The notes under the pieces are model-generated. The model was not told the DNA's origin, did no database searches, and worked only from the letters and a program-made list of their open reading frames with translations. A stretch of DNA of 25,165 bases, taken from positions 1 through 25,165 of the IMG/VR virus record IMGVR_UViG_3300036466_000086; one strand, 5' to 3'. The first letter of the stretch is position 1, and each line of letters opens with the position of its first letter. Of the stretch, positions 1 to 8,986 are shown one piece after another. Origin of the DNA: a virus. Position numbers and translations under genes: made by a program.

Positions 1-1381
1 TCCAAGCATTTTTTAATGTCCATATTGTCTTTCCAAATTTTCCAGAATTAGGATTTAATCTTGGAAACTTTTTCTTAGATAAGCTATCTTCATAATTTTT
101 AATTGTTTTTGAAACAGCATTATTTATCTTATCTATTGTTCTAGATACTCCTTCAACTCCTTGAAAGAATTTCTTTCTTTTAGCCTTTAATGCATTATTG
201 TTTGCTTCAGCAAGTTGTAGAGACAGTTTAGCAAGAAGTTCAGAAGATGTAATCTCTCCACTCTCAAATCTTTTTCTTCTCATAACAAAATCAAATAATC
301 TTCCAAGTAATTCAAGAACTACTTCAAAAAATTTCTTACCTCTTAAATCAGATTTCTCATAAACATTTAATCCGTTAAGCTTATTCATTACTTTTTCATT
401 TGTTAATCCAAGAGCCACGAATTCTGGTAATCCATTTTTAGACTTAATATAATCAAGAGTTGCTTGTGCAATCTTTTTCTCTTCTATTTCATCATATATA
501 GAAAATTCAGGCATCAAGTCTTCAACAGTAAGGTGTCTAATAGCTTGCTCATGAAGTTTTTGTAATCTATTTACAATAGGAGAAACCTCAGATGCTTTTT
601 GAACTCTAGCATACTCTGTAGCAGCATGAATAGTCTCATGGACAAAAGCTTCAGCAGAACTCATCTGATTTCCAGCATATTGACCAGCAGTTCCAACATT
701 AACATATAGACCTTTAGATAATCCTTTAAACTTAATAAATCCACCATTTTTCTCAGCTTCTTTATTTAAATAAACATGCATAGCTGGAATAAAATCAGAA
801 GCAGAATCAGTAAAAGTAGATAATACATTTTTAAGATGAGACTTATGATTATCGCTAATATTAACATCATCAAGCTCAACAAGTTCATCAAACAATTCAA
901 TAGATTTCTTTGGATCATTTAATATTCCAACTTGTTGTTTTTCGAAATCAGAAGAAATCTCTTCAGATAAAGAGTCCTGACTTGAACCAAGATCATCTAA
1001 TATTTTTTCATCTAATTCATTTAATGCATCAATGAAGATTCCATTTTTTGTATATCCATTAGTAGTAATAAAAACAGCACCAGTAGAACCATCTTTTTTT
1101 CTACTTACAGTTTCTATCTCCCCATTAGCATTATATTTTATACTGTCAATAACTATTGGGTATGATTTCTTTTTGTCTCCAGTATTATCGACAACTCTAA
1201 TCCTATCTCCAGGCTTATAATAGTTTTCATTAAGATGGATAGTCTTTTCGTTAGCAGAATATAGATTAGTTATATATTTTTCAGCCAAAGCTTTCTTAGC
1301 TTCAAGTTCTTTTCCAGAATACATAGACTCAAGAATATCAAATTCCTGGTCTATCATTTCTTCTATTAGTTTACATGCCAT
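1..1381 (-). CDS. Zincin-motif protein following the virion RNA polymerase (3' end missing)
   Basis: The reading frame is open from an ATG at 1381 to the window edge (460 codons), so the C-terminus is missing. An AAGGAT ribosome binding site lies inside the last codons of the polymerase gene, and the frame differs from the polymerase frame by one base, so this is a separate gene. Residues 248-252 read HETIH, a HExxH zinc-metallopeptidase signature in a helix-like context (AEAFVHETIHAAT). About 68 residues later P319-E320-F321-V322-A323 resembles the downstream Glu motif (xEFVA) seen in zincin domains of large phage and conjugative 'polyvalent' proteins, so E320 is the likely third zinc ligand. 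The rest is charged and helical, with a Lys/Arg-rich stretch near residues 360-420. By position it may correspond to the C-terminal domain of N4 gp50. It could act on the host after ejection or on virion proteins during maturation; the substrate is unknown. Confidence 0.75.
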   Translation of the reverse strand, partial: MACKLIEEMIDQEFDILESMYSGKELEAKKALAEKYITNLYSANEKTIHLNENYYKPGDRIRVVDNTGDKKKSYPIVIDSIKYNANGEIETVSRKKDGSTGAVFITTNGYTKNGIFIDALNELDEKILDDLGSSQDSLSEEISSDFEKQQVGILNDPKKSIELFDELVELDDVNISDNHKSHLKNVLSTFTDSASDFIPAMHVYLNKEAEKNGGFIKFKGLSKGLYVNVGTAGQYAGNQMSSAEAFVHETIHAATEYARVQKASEVSPIVNRLQKLHEQAIRHLTVEDLMPEFSIYDEIEEKKIAQATLDYIKSKNGLPEFVALGLTNEKVMNKLNGLNVYEKSDLRGKKFFEVVLELLGRLFDFVMRRKRFESGEITSSELLAKLSLQLAEANNNALKAKRKKFFQGVEGVSRTIDKINNAVSKTIKNYEDSLSKKKFPRLNPNSGKFGKTIWTLKNAW

Positions 1382-1385
1382 TTTA

Positions 1386-4300
1386 TTATAATCCTTCACA
1401 TTCATTTATATTTTTGTTCATTGTATCATTAATTCGCTTAGTATCATCTTCAGAAAGTACATACTCTGTACCACTTGAGTTAGTAGCGGAAAGAGAAGAC
1501 ACATCGTTAACATCATTAGCATTATTGATACCTCTAGCGGACTCACTCTTAGGAGAAACAACTCCATACCCAAGTTTAGAAACATTATAGTCTTCGATAG
1601 TTTCATTCTCTAAGAATCTATCTTTTTCTTTTTCTTTATATTGTTTGTTTATAAATTCAGAGCCAGGTAATGCAGTCATGTGCATAACCTTAATATCATT
1701 ATTAAACAATTCTTCTCTAGCTACTTTTGATACAGAATCTAAATCAGATAACTTTTTACCAATATCGTCAAAAGAATAAGATTTCTTATTTTTACCAAAA
1801 CCAGTAACTATGCTTTCTATTTCAGATCTTTGTTTTTCTGTCATTGTTTTAGCTACTCTTCTCATTGATACAAGTAACTCATTTGTTAAGCTATATTCTT
1901 TACTAATATTGAAAACTTGTGTATTGTAATCAACAACATTATCTAAAGCTGAATTAAGACTAGACATCTTAGCATCATGAATACCAAGAATTCCACCTTT
2001 TCCTAATAGATTAGTCATCAAACTTCCATCTATATAGTGAATAGGTATAACAGCACCAGAGTTTATAGCCTCTTCAAACTGTCTAATCATACTTTGAACC
2101 TTAGGAGAACTTCCGTTTGATAGAGCAGTTTGAGCCGCACCATACTTATAATCATATTTTGTATCTATACCAGTATTAACAATTGCAACACCATCTCTTG
2201 TACCATCTCCTAGTGGAGACTTAATAAGTGGAAAAATATCTCTTAAAGATTTAATAATCTCAAGTTCTTGTTCTGCAGTTATAGTGCCAAAACCACCAGC
2301 TAACTGTATTGCTTCATCATATTTAATTTTCCAAGCCCTAAACATCATTTTAAAACTATTGTTTATAGTTTCATTAGCTTCAATCATATCTGCAAATTCA
2401 GTAGATAAAATACTTTCTACTTGATTTCCGTAACCATCTTCAATTATGTTTCTAAGATATTGACCAAGAGTAATCTGCTCACCGTTTCCAATATTAATAG
2501 ATATGTCTTCGATAGACTTATCTCTAAGCATTTGCTTAAAGTCTCTAAGATTAATTGATGTCTTAGACAAAATATTTTCAATTAATTCATTACTCTCAGC
2601 ACTTCCATCTAAAAGTTTAGTTGGTATAGCTTCAATCATTTTATATCCAAGGTGTCTTTTAATAGATTTCATACCAGCAGAATAACCAAAAGTCATAAAT
2701 GGATCTTTAAACAATGCTCTACCATCTTTAGAAACAACATACTCTTCTCTGCTTGCACTTGAATTTTCTGAAGAAATAGTATCAGACTCAACTTCAACTT
2801 TTTCAAGTATATCTGGAAGGAACTTATTTTTTCTAAGAGTAGACCATAATCCAAGAGGATCGATTGAATCAGGGACATCATCTGGCTCTATCATTCCACC
2901 AGCAAGAGTTCTATATCCATCTACAACTCTTCCAGAATCTATTTCATCATTCATGCTAGATATTCTTTCAAAATCATTTTCAGATATTCCATCTAGACCA
3001 CCAATAAATATACCTCCTTTGGCTAACCATTCTTTAGTTTTTTTAACATCTGATAAAGGAAGCTGCATTAACTTTAAAATAAATCCACTAGTAACAGCAT
3101 CAAACTCAACTGATAAGTTAGTTTTGAAAGATTTAGATTCATTATTAATTGCATTTTGATAAGCAGTTACAGCTTGTATACCAACTATTGAATGACTCAA
3201 GTGCTCAGCTTCTAATTCTATGCCATTAAGTTTTAATTTTCCATTATTAAATAATTTTTTCAAATCAGAAATATTTGAATTCAATACAACATCGGCAAAC
3301 TCATATATTTTTTTAGTTGATTTTTTATCAACAGCAAAACCAAATGCTTGAGCGATAGCAGTTTTAAATATATTCATATCTTTTTCACTATCAATTTTAA
3401 TATTAGAAGCAAATGCTTTTGGAGTAACTAAAAATCTATGTAGCTTGTCAGCCTGAGGATTTACAGTTACTGAATCCATCATGAATCTTCCGTTTCTAGA
3501 GAAAAACCAATCGAAGAAAAATTTATTTTCTTGTCCAGAGTCAATATTAGATCCCAAGTTTATTAGATCATCAAGGCTAGTTGTAAGCTCTCTATTTCTT
3601 GCAATTGCAGATTCTCTATCGTTAAATGATAGGTCGTTAAGATAATCTTCATTTGTATATCCAAGCAATTCTAAAACTTTATCTTTTCCAAGAGAAAGCA
3701 AATCGTTTAATGCGTCAGTATTAAGTTCATATTCTTCTTTTGATAATACATTTAATGTGTCAACAGATGCACTTGGAACTTCGGTAACATCATTTTTTCT
3801 AATTGTAAATGTCTTGTCTTTTCTAGAAGAAGACGAAGCAAAAATATAACCTTTTCTATTTCCTTCAAAGCCTATGTCTTCCTTAACAGTGTTATATAAT
3901 GCTGATATCTTATTAATAGAAGATTTATCAGAAGGTAATTTTTTATCAGATTTAAGATTTTTAGATAACTGAATCATTGTTGTATTCTGACCATTAAGCT
4001 CAAGGTTAATATCATTTGGATCATTATATGCAAAAGCAGATTCGTACACATCTTTTCCACCATATTTCTTATAATCAGAAGAAGAAACAATAGTATCTTT
4101 TAAAGGTTCAATATATCCTTTAGACTCCATGTAATAAAGTGCCATTTGCCCAAGATCCATCTTAATTTTTACACTAGTTTCTATATCAATATCTCTTCTT
4201 GTTTTCAATGAAAGATTAGAAAGAATATTTTGACCAAGCTCAGAAGCTATAACTTTTTTAAACTTACCTTTGTTTCTCCAAAAAGCTATAATATCTGGAG

Positions 4301-7300
4301 ATAAACTTTGCTCATCGACACCAAGCATGTTAGCAATCTCTTCGTTTGTATTAAAGATTAATTTACTAGACATAAAAGAAATATATTCATCAGCAGCTAA
4401 AGCTATTGCTGTCGCAACATTTTTATTGATAGATATTTCACCATCAATCTTACTAAAAACTAATCCTCTTCCTGGTCCATTTTGACCTTTAAGCTTTTCA
4501 AGACCTTCGTTGTTAGCATATGCTAATGTGTTTCCAAGTACAGTTGTTGCATCATTTGAATAATTCATAACAGCTACAGATATTGGATCTTCTCCAAGAG
4601 CCAGAGAAGAAAGTCTATTTTTTTTACTTCTAGATGGCTCAACTATATTTAGTGGATTAATATGTTGACCTTTAATTTTACCAATACCTGCATACACAGA
4701 AGTACCATTCTTAGCTATTACCTTACCATTCTCTGTTATAGTTTTTTGACCAATTATAGACTCAATATGTGCGGTACCCTCAAGATCATTTTTTATATCT
4801 TTAATCTGCTCTTTAAATGGAGCAATTTTATTTTCATAAATTGCTTCAATAGAATTATTAAGTTCTTTTATTCTATTAGTAATCTTAGTCTTTCTTTCAA
4901 GAAGTCTAAACTTATCTATATGGAATCCATCTAATAGCTTAAAGATTCTTTCGATAATCATCCTAGCTAATTTAATAGGAGAGTCCATAGCTATTCTAGC
5001 TTTTTCTTTAGTAGTAGATTTTCTAAGTGTATCGTTAGCTTTTTTAATCTTTTGGTTAAGAACAGATATTTGGCTAAAAATATTATTTTGTTCAGCAGAA
5101 AGAAACTTCTTTTCATCTTTCATCTTATTTATATCATCAATAAAAGAATCAATAGTTCTTTGAAAACTTTCAAGATTATGATTTAAAATATCAACTCTAT
5201 TACTAGTAGAAAGAACTTCTTGCTTATCCGTAGATTGAATATCTTTCTTTATAGATACTAACTCTTTACTTAGATTATAAGAATGCTCTTCGTAAGGAAA
5301 TGATTCAGAAAGTGGATATCTATCATCAGTTGCAGAAACATCTTCAACGTCGATGCTAGACTCGTATGGAACAACTTGTTCTGGAGTAGATTCTTCATAC
5401 GATGGCATAGGATATACATCAAATATATTATCTGACGAAGGAGGAGTGATCTCAAACGTAGGAGTTTTTATCTGACTAGCAAGATCAGAAGAAGATTCTT
5501 TTGTATTGTTTTCTTCTTTTCTTTCTTTTTTATTATCTACTTCTTTCTCTTTTTTGATTTCTTTTTTGGTTTCTTTATTCTCTTTAGCTATTGATGCTTT
5601 CGTATCTTTAGCTTCTTTTATAGAATCAGAATACTTTTTTATATCTTTATTTATTGATACAATTTCTTTCTTTAATGCATTAAGCTTATTATCATCTCCT
5701 AAATTAACAACAGAATTGTATAATTTTTTTAAACCAGTTTCTTTTCCAGATTTAAATCTATCAAATGCTGAATCAATAACAGATTGTTCTTCTTTTGTAA
5801 ATAAAGAAGAATCTAATGATGAAGAAGATTTAGACGAATATTCTTTTGTATCATTTTTTTTAGAAGAATTAGTAGAAGTAGTTTTTCTTAAGCCTTCTAG
5901 TTCTTCTCTTTTTTGTCTATATTCAGAAACTATATCTCTATCTCTAGCATTTTCAATATCTTCTATTTTAACACCATTAAATTTTTTAGCAAGCTTATTA
6001 TGTTTAGTAAGAAATCCAGCAAGTCTTTTAATTCTATCTACTTTATCTGATTTTTTAACATCTTCATCAACTGTAGTGTCGTCAATTTTAGAAAGCTTAA
6101 CATCGTACAATTTAGAAAGATTAGATATTGCATCAACAGATCTTCCTATGTAGTCAAGAGTCTGAAGAACACCAGTCCTAGAATCTGAATCCAATAAATT
6201 TTTTGCTATATCTCCAGGATTTATTTGAAAATCACTAGAAAATTCACTATAAGTTACAGGAACCTGTGTATTTTTTCTGTCCACAATTGATTGTAGTGCA
6301 GAAGAATAATTCTCGCTAGCACCAGACTCAACTAATTCTCTGGCTCTAGATTTAACATCTCGTTCAACTTCTTGAGCAGCTTCAGAAAGCTTATTAAATT
6401 TAGATTCTTGACTAGCATGAAAATTGCTTATTTTTGAAACGTTACTAGTGATTGCTTTAGAATCTTGTCTTTCAATTGCATTTCTAAGATTATTAAAATA
6501 TGATTCATATCCTTTAAATTCATCAGATACAACCTCTTTTTCAACAGTATTGATATCCTTTCTAGCTCTAACAAAAGTTTCTTGCTCGTCTTTTACGCTT
6601 TTAATAGTTTCAGAATCTAATCCTAATGCTCTACCAAGACTTTCAATATTCTTCTTAATTGATTCATTAGAAAAGTCTCCAGAGTCTTTCATCTCAGATA
6701 ATAATTGTCTAAAGTTATTTTCTCTAGTATAATAATCAAGATTCTCTTGGTCAGAGCCAAGTGAGTTAATAGATTTTTCATCACCATCATAAATAGTTTT
6801 TTTTGTCATCTTTCTAACTTGATCAAGTAAATCTTTTCTAGTATTTAATATTCTTTCTTTTAATCTCTCGTCAAGAACAGCAGATTCATCAATAGAATTA
6901 AGTGAATCATTTGCATCAAATAAACTTTGTTGAGTTTTGTTTTGCTCGTAAGAACTTATAGAATTAATAGCATTATTTATTTTTTCTTCAACCTGAGTAT
7001 TAAAATCTAAATCAGTTGCAGTTTTTGCGTCTTCAGCAATGTTAACATCACTAGCGACAGACTCATCAACTTTACCAGATCCAATCTGACTATTAAAAGT
7101 AGTAGCAGCTTTTGCACCTTCGGCTAATCCTTTTCCTCCAATAGAAAGTGCATCGGCACCAGCTCTAAATTGTGTACCGCCAGCAAAACCAGCAAGAGTT
7201 GATTGGATAACTTCATCAATATTTTCTTCACTAGAGATAATTTTAGAGAATGAACCTTCATTTTTTTGAGTACCAAGTTGAGTTCCTAAGATTTGTCCCC

Positions 7301-8912
7301 AAGTTTGAGTATATTCTTGTGCAGCTTCACCTAGACCAGCAGCAGTTAGTGCACCAGCTTGCTCAGCAATTCCAAGAAGAATCTTTTTCTTTCCTATAGC
7401 ATCAGCAGAACCGAATGCATTTTTAAGTGCAACTTTTCCACCTTCAATACCAGTTATTTTATCAAAGGCAATTCTGTCAAGTCCAAATAAAGCAAAATTT
7501 AAAGCACCAACAGATAGGGTCTCAGCCATAGTTGGTTCAACTCCTCCATTATTTGCTTTTCTTTCTTCAAGATCATTATTAGTTTGTTCACCAACAACAG
7601 ATAATAAACCAGCATTTTCTGCAACCTTTTGAATACCTCTTTGAACGGAAGTGTTCGCTTTAGCAATTTTAGAAGAAATAGATGCAACTTCATCCGCTTT
7701 TCCAGCAGCTTTTGCAGCAGTTAGTTCAGCTCCAAGCTTACCAAGTATAGAAAATTTACCGAAACCAATAGCCATTTCAAGCATAGTAGCAAGAGACTCA
7801 GCAGCTATTTCTGGCTTAGATAATACTTTTCCTATGGCACCAAAATAGTCTCCTTTTTTCCATTTACCACCAGCCTCATTTAATGTCTTGCTTGCATCTC
7901 TTCTATCATACCCAACTAATTTATCAACATTTTCTTGTTGCTTAGCTTCGTCAAGCAAAGTATTATTTCCTGGAGTAAGAACATCAAGTATGAAGTCTCC
8001 TGTGCTAGCAAGTGCTCTGACACCACCAGCTGCGGCAGCTCTTAGTATTCCAGATTCTCCAGAAGCAGAAGCTTTATCAGCAGCCTTCATTAGCATTTCA
8101 CTATTATATTTATTTTGAGCAAGTCTATTAGAATCTTGGTTAAACCCAAATGCATCTGTATTGTAAACCTCTGTATATCCAGAACCCAACTGAGCAATAT
8201 CTTTTATCTTCTTGCCTTGCTCGTTGTAACCAGATCCATATGTTCTATTTTCTATGTTTGCTCTATTGCCATGCCACTTGTTTTCCCAGTCTTCTGCGCC
8301 AGTAAAACCTTTCTCGTCAAGAATATCATATCCTTGTTCAATGAATTGTCTTCTGTATCTATCAGCAGCACTATTCTTAGCAACACCAGTTTTGTATGTA
8401 TATAGTGGTTTTCCTTGGTAATCATATCCATCAAGAAGTCTAAGGTGATAAACTCTATGCTCAGCATTTGGATCATCCTGTGCAGAATTATATTGATCAA
8501 TAAGCTCTTGTCTATTTTTAGAACTTTGTTCAATACCAACTCCTGGCTCCTCAAAAGTTTTATTATCTAAATTTAATTTTCTGCCATAAAGATTAGCTTG
8601 TAAATCTTTTCCTCCCCATAAATCATTAACAACATTGTATGCTCTCTTTGCATTAATCATTAATGAAGAGTCATCCTCTGCACCAGATTTTTTAGATAAT
8701 CTTTCTGCTTTTCTTTGTGCTATTTCATCTTGAGAAAGTCTTGTATTCTGTCCAGAAATATTTGTTCCAGTAAAAAAACCAGAGTTATCACTTGGTGAGA
8801 TATCTGGATTACCCAAATCAGATGCTACACTAACATTGTCAAAAATAGATGGTTGTGAATATTGGTTATTGTATTCAGAAGTATTTGCATATTCGTCGTA
8901 TATTTCAGCCAT
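1386..8912 (-). CDS. Giant virion-encapsulated single-subunit RNA polymerase (N4 gp50-like)
   Basis: This 2508-residue protein ends in a T7-superfamily RNA polymerase module. Visible motifs are: T/DxxGR as S1805-R-N-G-R1809; motif A with D1938 (FDAVTSG); motif B with R2065, K2069 and Y2077 (RxxxK then Y eight residues on, in FKDPFMTFGYS); motif C with D2313 (GIHDA). The spacings (R1809 to D1938 129, K2069 to Y2077 8, K2069 to D2313 244) are close to those of N4 mini-vRNAP (R424, D559, K670, Y678, D951). The core is roughly residues 1385-2508. The N-terminal half holds a possible GIY-YIG-like domain (about 151-255), an Ala/Gly-rich hydrophobic region (285-600) and long Lys/Glu/Ser-rich coiled coils (650-1380). 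In N4 this enzyme is packaged, ejected with the DNA and transcribes early genes from hairpin promoters. The start has an AAGGA site. Only one cysteine (C2505) is present. Unlike N4 (3500 residues), no long C-terminal domain follows the core. Confidence 0.9.
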   Translation of the reverse strand: MAEIYDEYANTSEYNNQYSQPSIFDNVSVASDLGNPDISPSDNSGFFTGTNISGQNTRLSQDEIAQRKAERLSKKSGAEDDSSLMINAKRAYNVVNDLWGGKDLQANLYGRKLNLDNKTFEEPGVGIEQSSKNRQELIDQYNSAQDDPNAEHRVYHLRLLDGYDYQGKPLYTYKTGVAKNSAADRYRRQFIEQGYDILDEKGFTGAEDWENKWHGNRANIENRTYGSGYNEQGKKIKDIAQLGSGYTEVYNTDAFGFNQDSNRLAQNKYNSEMLMKAADKASASGESGILRAAAAGGVRALASTGDFILDVLTPGNNTLLDEAKQQENVDKLVGYDRRDASKTLNEAGGKWKKGDYFGAIGKVLSKPEIAAESLATMLEMAIGFGKFSILGKLGAELTAAKAAGKADEVASISSKIAKANTSVQRGIQKVAENAGLLSVVGEQTNNDLEERKANNGGVEPTMAETLSVGALNFALFGLDRIAFDKITGIEGGKVALKNAFGSADAIGKKKILLGIAEQAGALTAAGLGEAAQEYTQTWGQILGTQLGTQKNEGSFSKIISSEENIDEVIQSTLAGFAGGTQFRAGADALSIGGKGLAEGAKAATTFNSQIGSGKVDESVASDVNIAEDAKTATDLDFNTQVEEKINNAINSISSYEQNKTQQSLFDANDSLNSIDESAVLDERLKERILNTRKDLLDQVRKMTKKTIYDGDEKSINSLGSDQENLDYYTRENNFRQLLSEMKDSGDFSNESIKKNIESLGRALGLDSETIKSVKDEQETFVRARKDINTVEKEVVSDEFKGYESYFNNLRNAIERQDSKAITSNVSKISNFHASQESKFNKLSEAAQEVERDVKSRARELVESGASENYSSALQSIVDRKNTQVPVTYSEFSSDFQINPGDIAKNLLDSDSRTGVLQTLDYIGRSVDAISNLSKLYDVKLSKIDDTTVDEDVKKSDKVDRIKRLAGFLTKHNKLAKKFNGVKIEDIENARDRDIVSEYRQKREELEGLRKTTSTNSSKKNDTKEYSSKSSSSLDSSLFTKEEQSVIDSAFDRFKSGKETGLKKLYNSVVNLGDDNKLNALKKEIVSINKDIKKYSDSIKEAKDTKASIAKENKETKKEIKKEKEVDNKKERKEENNTKESSSDLASQIKTPTFEITPPSSDNIFDVYPMPSYEESTPEQVVPYESSIDVEDVSATDDRYPLSESFPYEEHSYNLSKELVSIKKDIQSTDKQEVLSTSNRVDILNHNLESFQRTIDSFIDDINKMKDEKKFLSAEQNNIFSQISVLNQKIKKANDTLRKSTTKEKARIAMDSPIKLARMIIERIFKLLDGFHIDKFRLLERKTKITNRIKELNNSIEAIYENKIAPFKEQIKDIKNDLEGTAHIESIIGQKTITENGKVIAKNGTSVYAGIGKIKGQHINPLNIVEPSRSKKNRLSSLALGEDPISVAVMNYSNDATTVLGNTLAYANNEGLEKLKGQNGPGRGLVFSKIDGEISINKNVATAIALAADEYISFMSSKLIFNTNEEIANMLGVDEQSLSPDIIAFWRNKGKFKKVIASELGQNILSNLSLKTRRDIDIETSVKIKMDLGQMALYYMESKGYIEPLKDTIVSSSDYKKYGGKDVYESAFAYNDPNDINLELNGQNTTMIQLSKNLKSDKKLPSDKSSINKISALYNTVKEDIGFEGNRKGYIFASSSSRKDKTFTIRKNDVTEVPSASVDTLNVLSKEEYELNTDALNDLLSLGKDKVLELLGYTNEDYLNDLSFNDRESAIARNRELTTSLDDLINLGSNIDSGQENKFFFDWFFSRNGRFMMDSVTVNPQADKLHRFLVTPKAFASNIKIDSEKDMNIFKTAIAQAFGFAVDKKSTKKIYEFADVVLNSNISDLKKLFNNGKLKLNGIELEAEHLSHSIVGIQAVTAYQNAINNESKSFKTNLSVEFDAVTSGFILKLMQLPLSDVKKTKEWLAKGGIFIGGLDGISENDFERISSMNDEIDSGRVVDGYRTLAGGMIEPDDVPDSIDPLGLWSTLRKNKFLPDILEKVEVESDTISSENSSASREEYVVSKDGRALFKDPFMTFGYSAGMKSIKRHLGYKMIEAIPTKLLDGSAESNELIENILSKTSINLRDFKQMLRDKSIEDISINIGNGEQITLGQYLRNIIEDGYGNQVESILSTEFADMIEANETINNSFKMMFRAWKIKYDEAIQLAGGFGTITAEQELEIIKSLRDIFPLIKSPLGDGTRDGVAIVNTGIDTKYDYKYGAAQTALSNGSSPKVQSMIRQFEEAINSGAVIPIHYIDGSLMTNLLGKGGILGIHDAKMSSLNSALDNVVDYNTQVFNISKEYSLTNELLVSMRRVAKTMTEKQRSEIESIVTGFGKNKKSYSFDDIGKKLSDLDSVSKVAREELFNNDIKVMHMTALPGSEFINKQYKEKEKDRFLENETIEDYNVSKLGYGVVSPKSESARGINNANDVNDVSSLSATNSSGTEYVLSEDDTKRINDTMNKNINECEGL
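8148..8462 (-). other. GIY-YIG / T5orf172-like domain inside the polymerase N-terminus
   Basis: This covers residues about 151-255 of the virion polymerase. The order of elements is like a GIY-YIG fold: a hydrophobic strand (RVYHLRLL), a second strand with Y-x-K-T-G (LYTYKTGVAK), a helix with clustered arginines (R185, R187, R188) and a later acidic helix ending in E210 and H214 (AEDWENKWHG). The following GSGYTEVYNTDAFG segment is a pattern I associate with this domain in other large phage proteins. This is a recognition from memory of the pattern, not a computed match, and the canonical tyrosines are not all present. If real, it would be ejected into the host with the polymerase. Confidence 0.45.
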
Positions 8913-8930
8913 TTAGTTATTCCTTTTTAT

Positions 8931-8957
8931 TATATATGGTAGATTATACCACATATA
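8931..8957 (-). promoter_or_regulatory. Inverted repeat with TGnTATAAT just upstream of the polymerase gene
   Basis: The gap 8913-8986 holds an 11-bp stem (one G-T wobble) around a 5-base loop. On the coding strand the arms end in TGGTA and TACCA, and the loop region reads TATAATC, so TGGTATAAT (forward 8943-8951) is an extended -10-like element inside the repeat. No good -35 and no T-run are present, so it is not a classical terminator. It could be a promoter for the polymerase gene, an RNA-processing hairpin, or a mRNA structure limiting polymerase translation. Confidence 0.4.
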
Positions 8958-8986
8958 ATATTAGGAATATCTTTTAGCATTACATA

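Noticed and set aside
5506-6153. A 215-codon open frame on the plus strand opposite the polymerase gene
   Set aside because: It is a low-complexity Ser/Leu/Phe shadow of the Lys/Glu/Ser-rich coding strand, has no ribosome binding site, and all supported genes are on the minus strand.
8931-8957. N4-type hairpin promoter for the virion polymerase
   Set aside because: N4 early promoters use a 5-7 bp stem with a 3-base loop. The repeats here have 4-10 base loops and lie among late genes.
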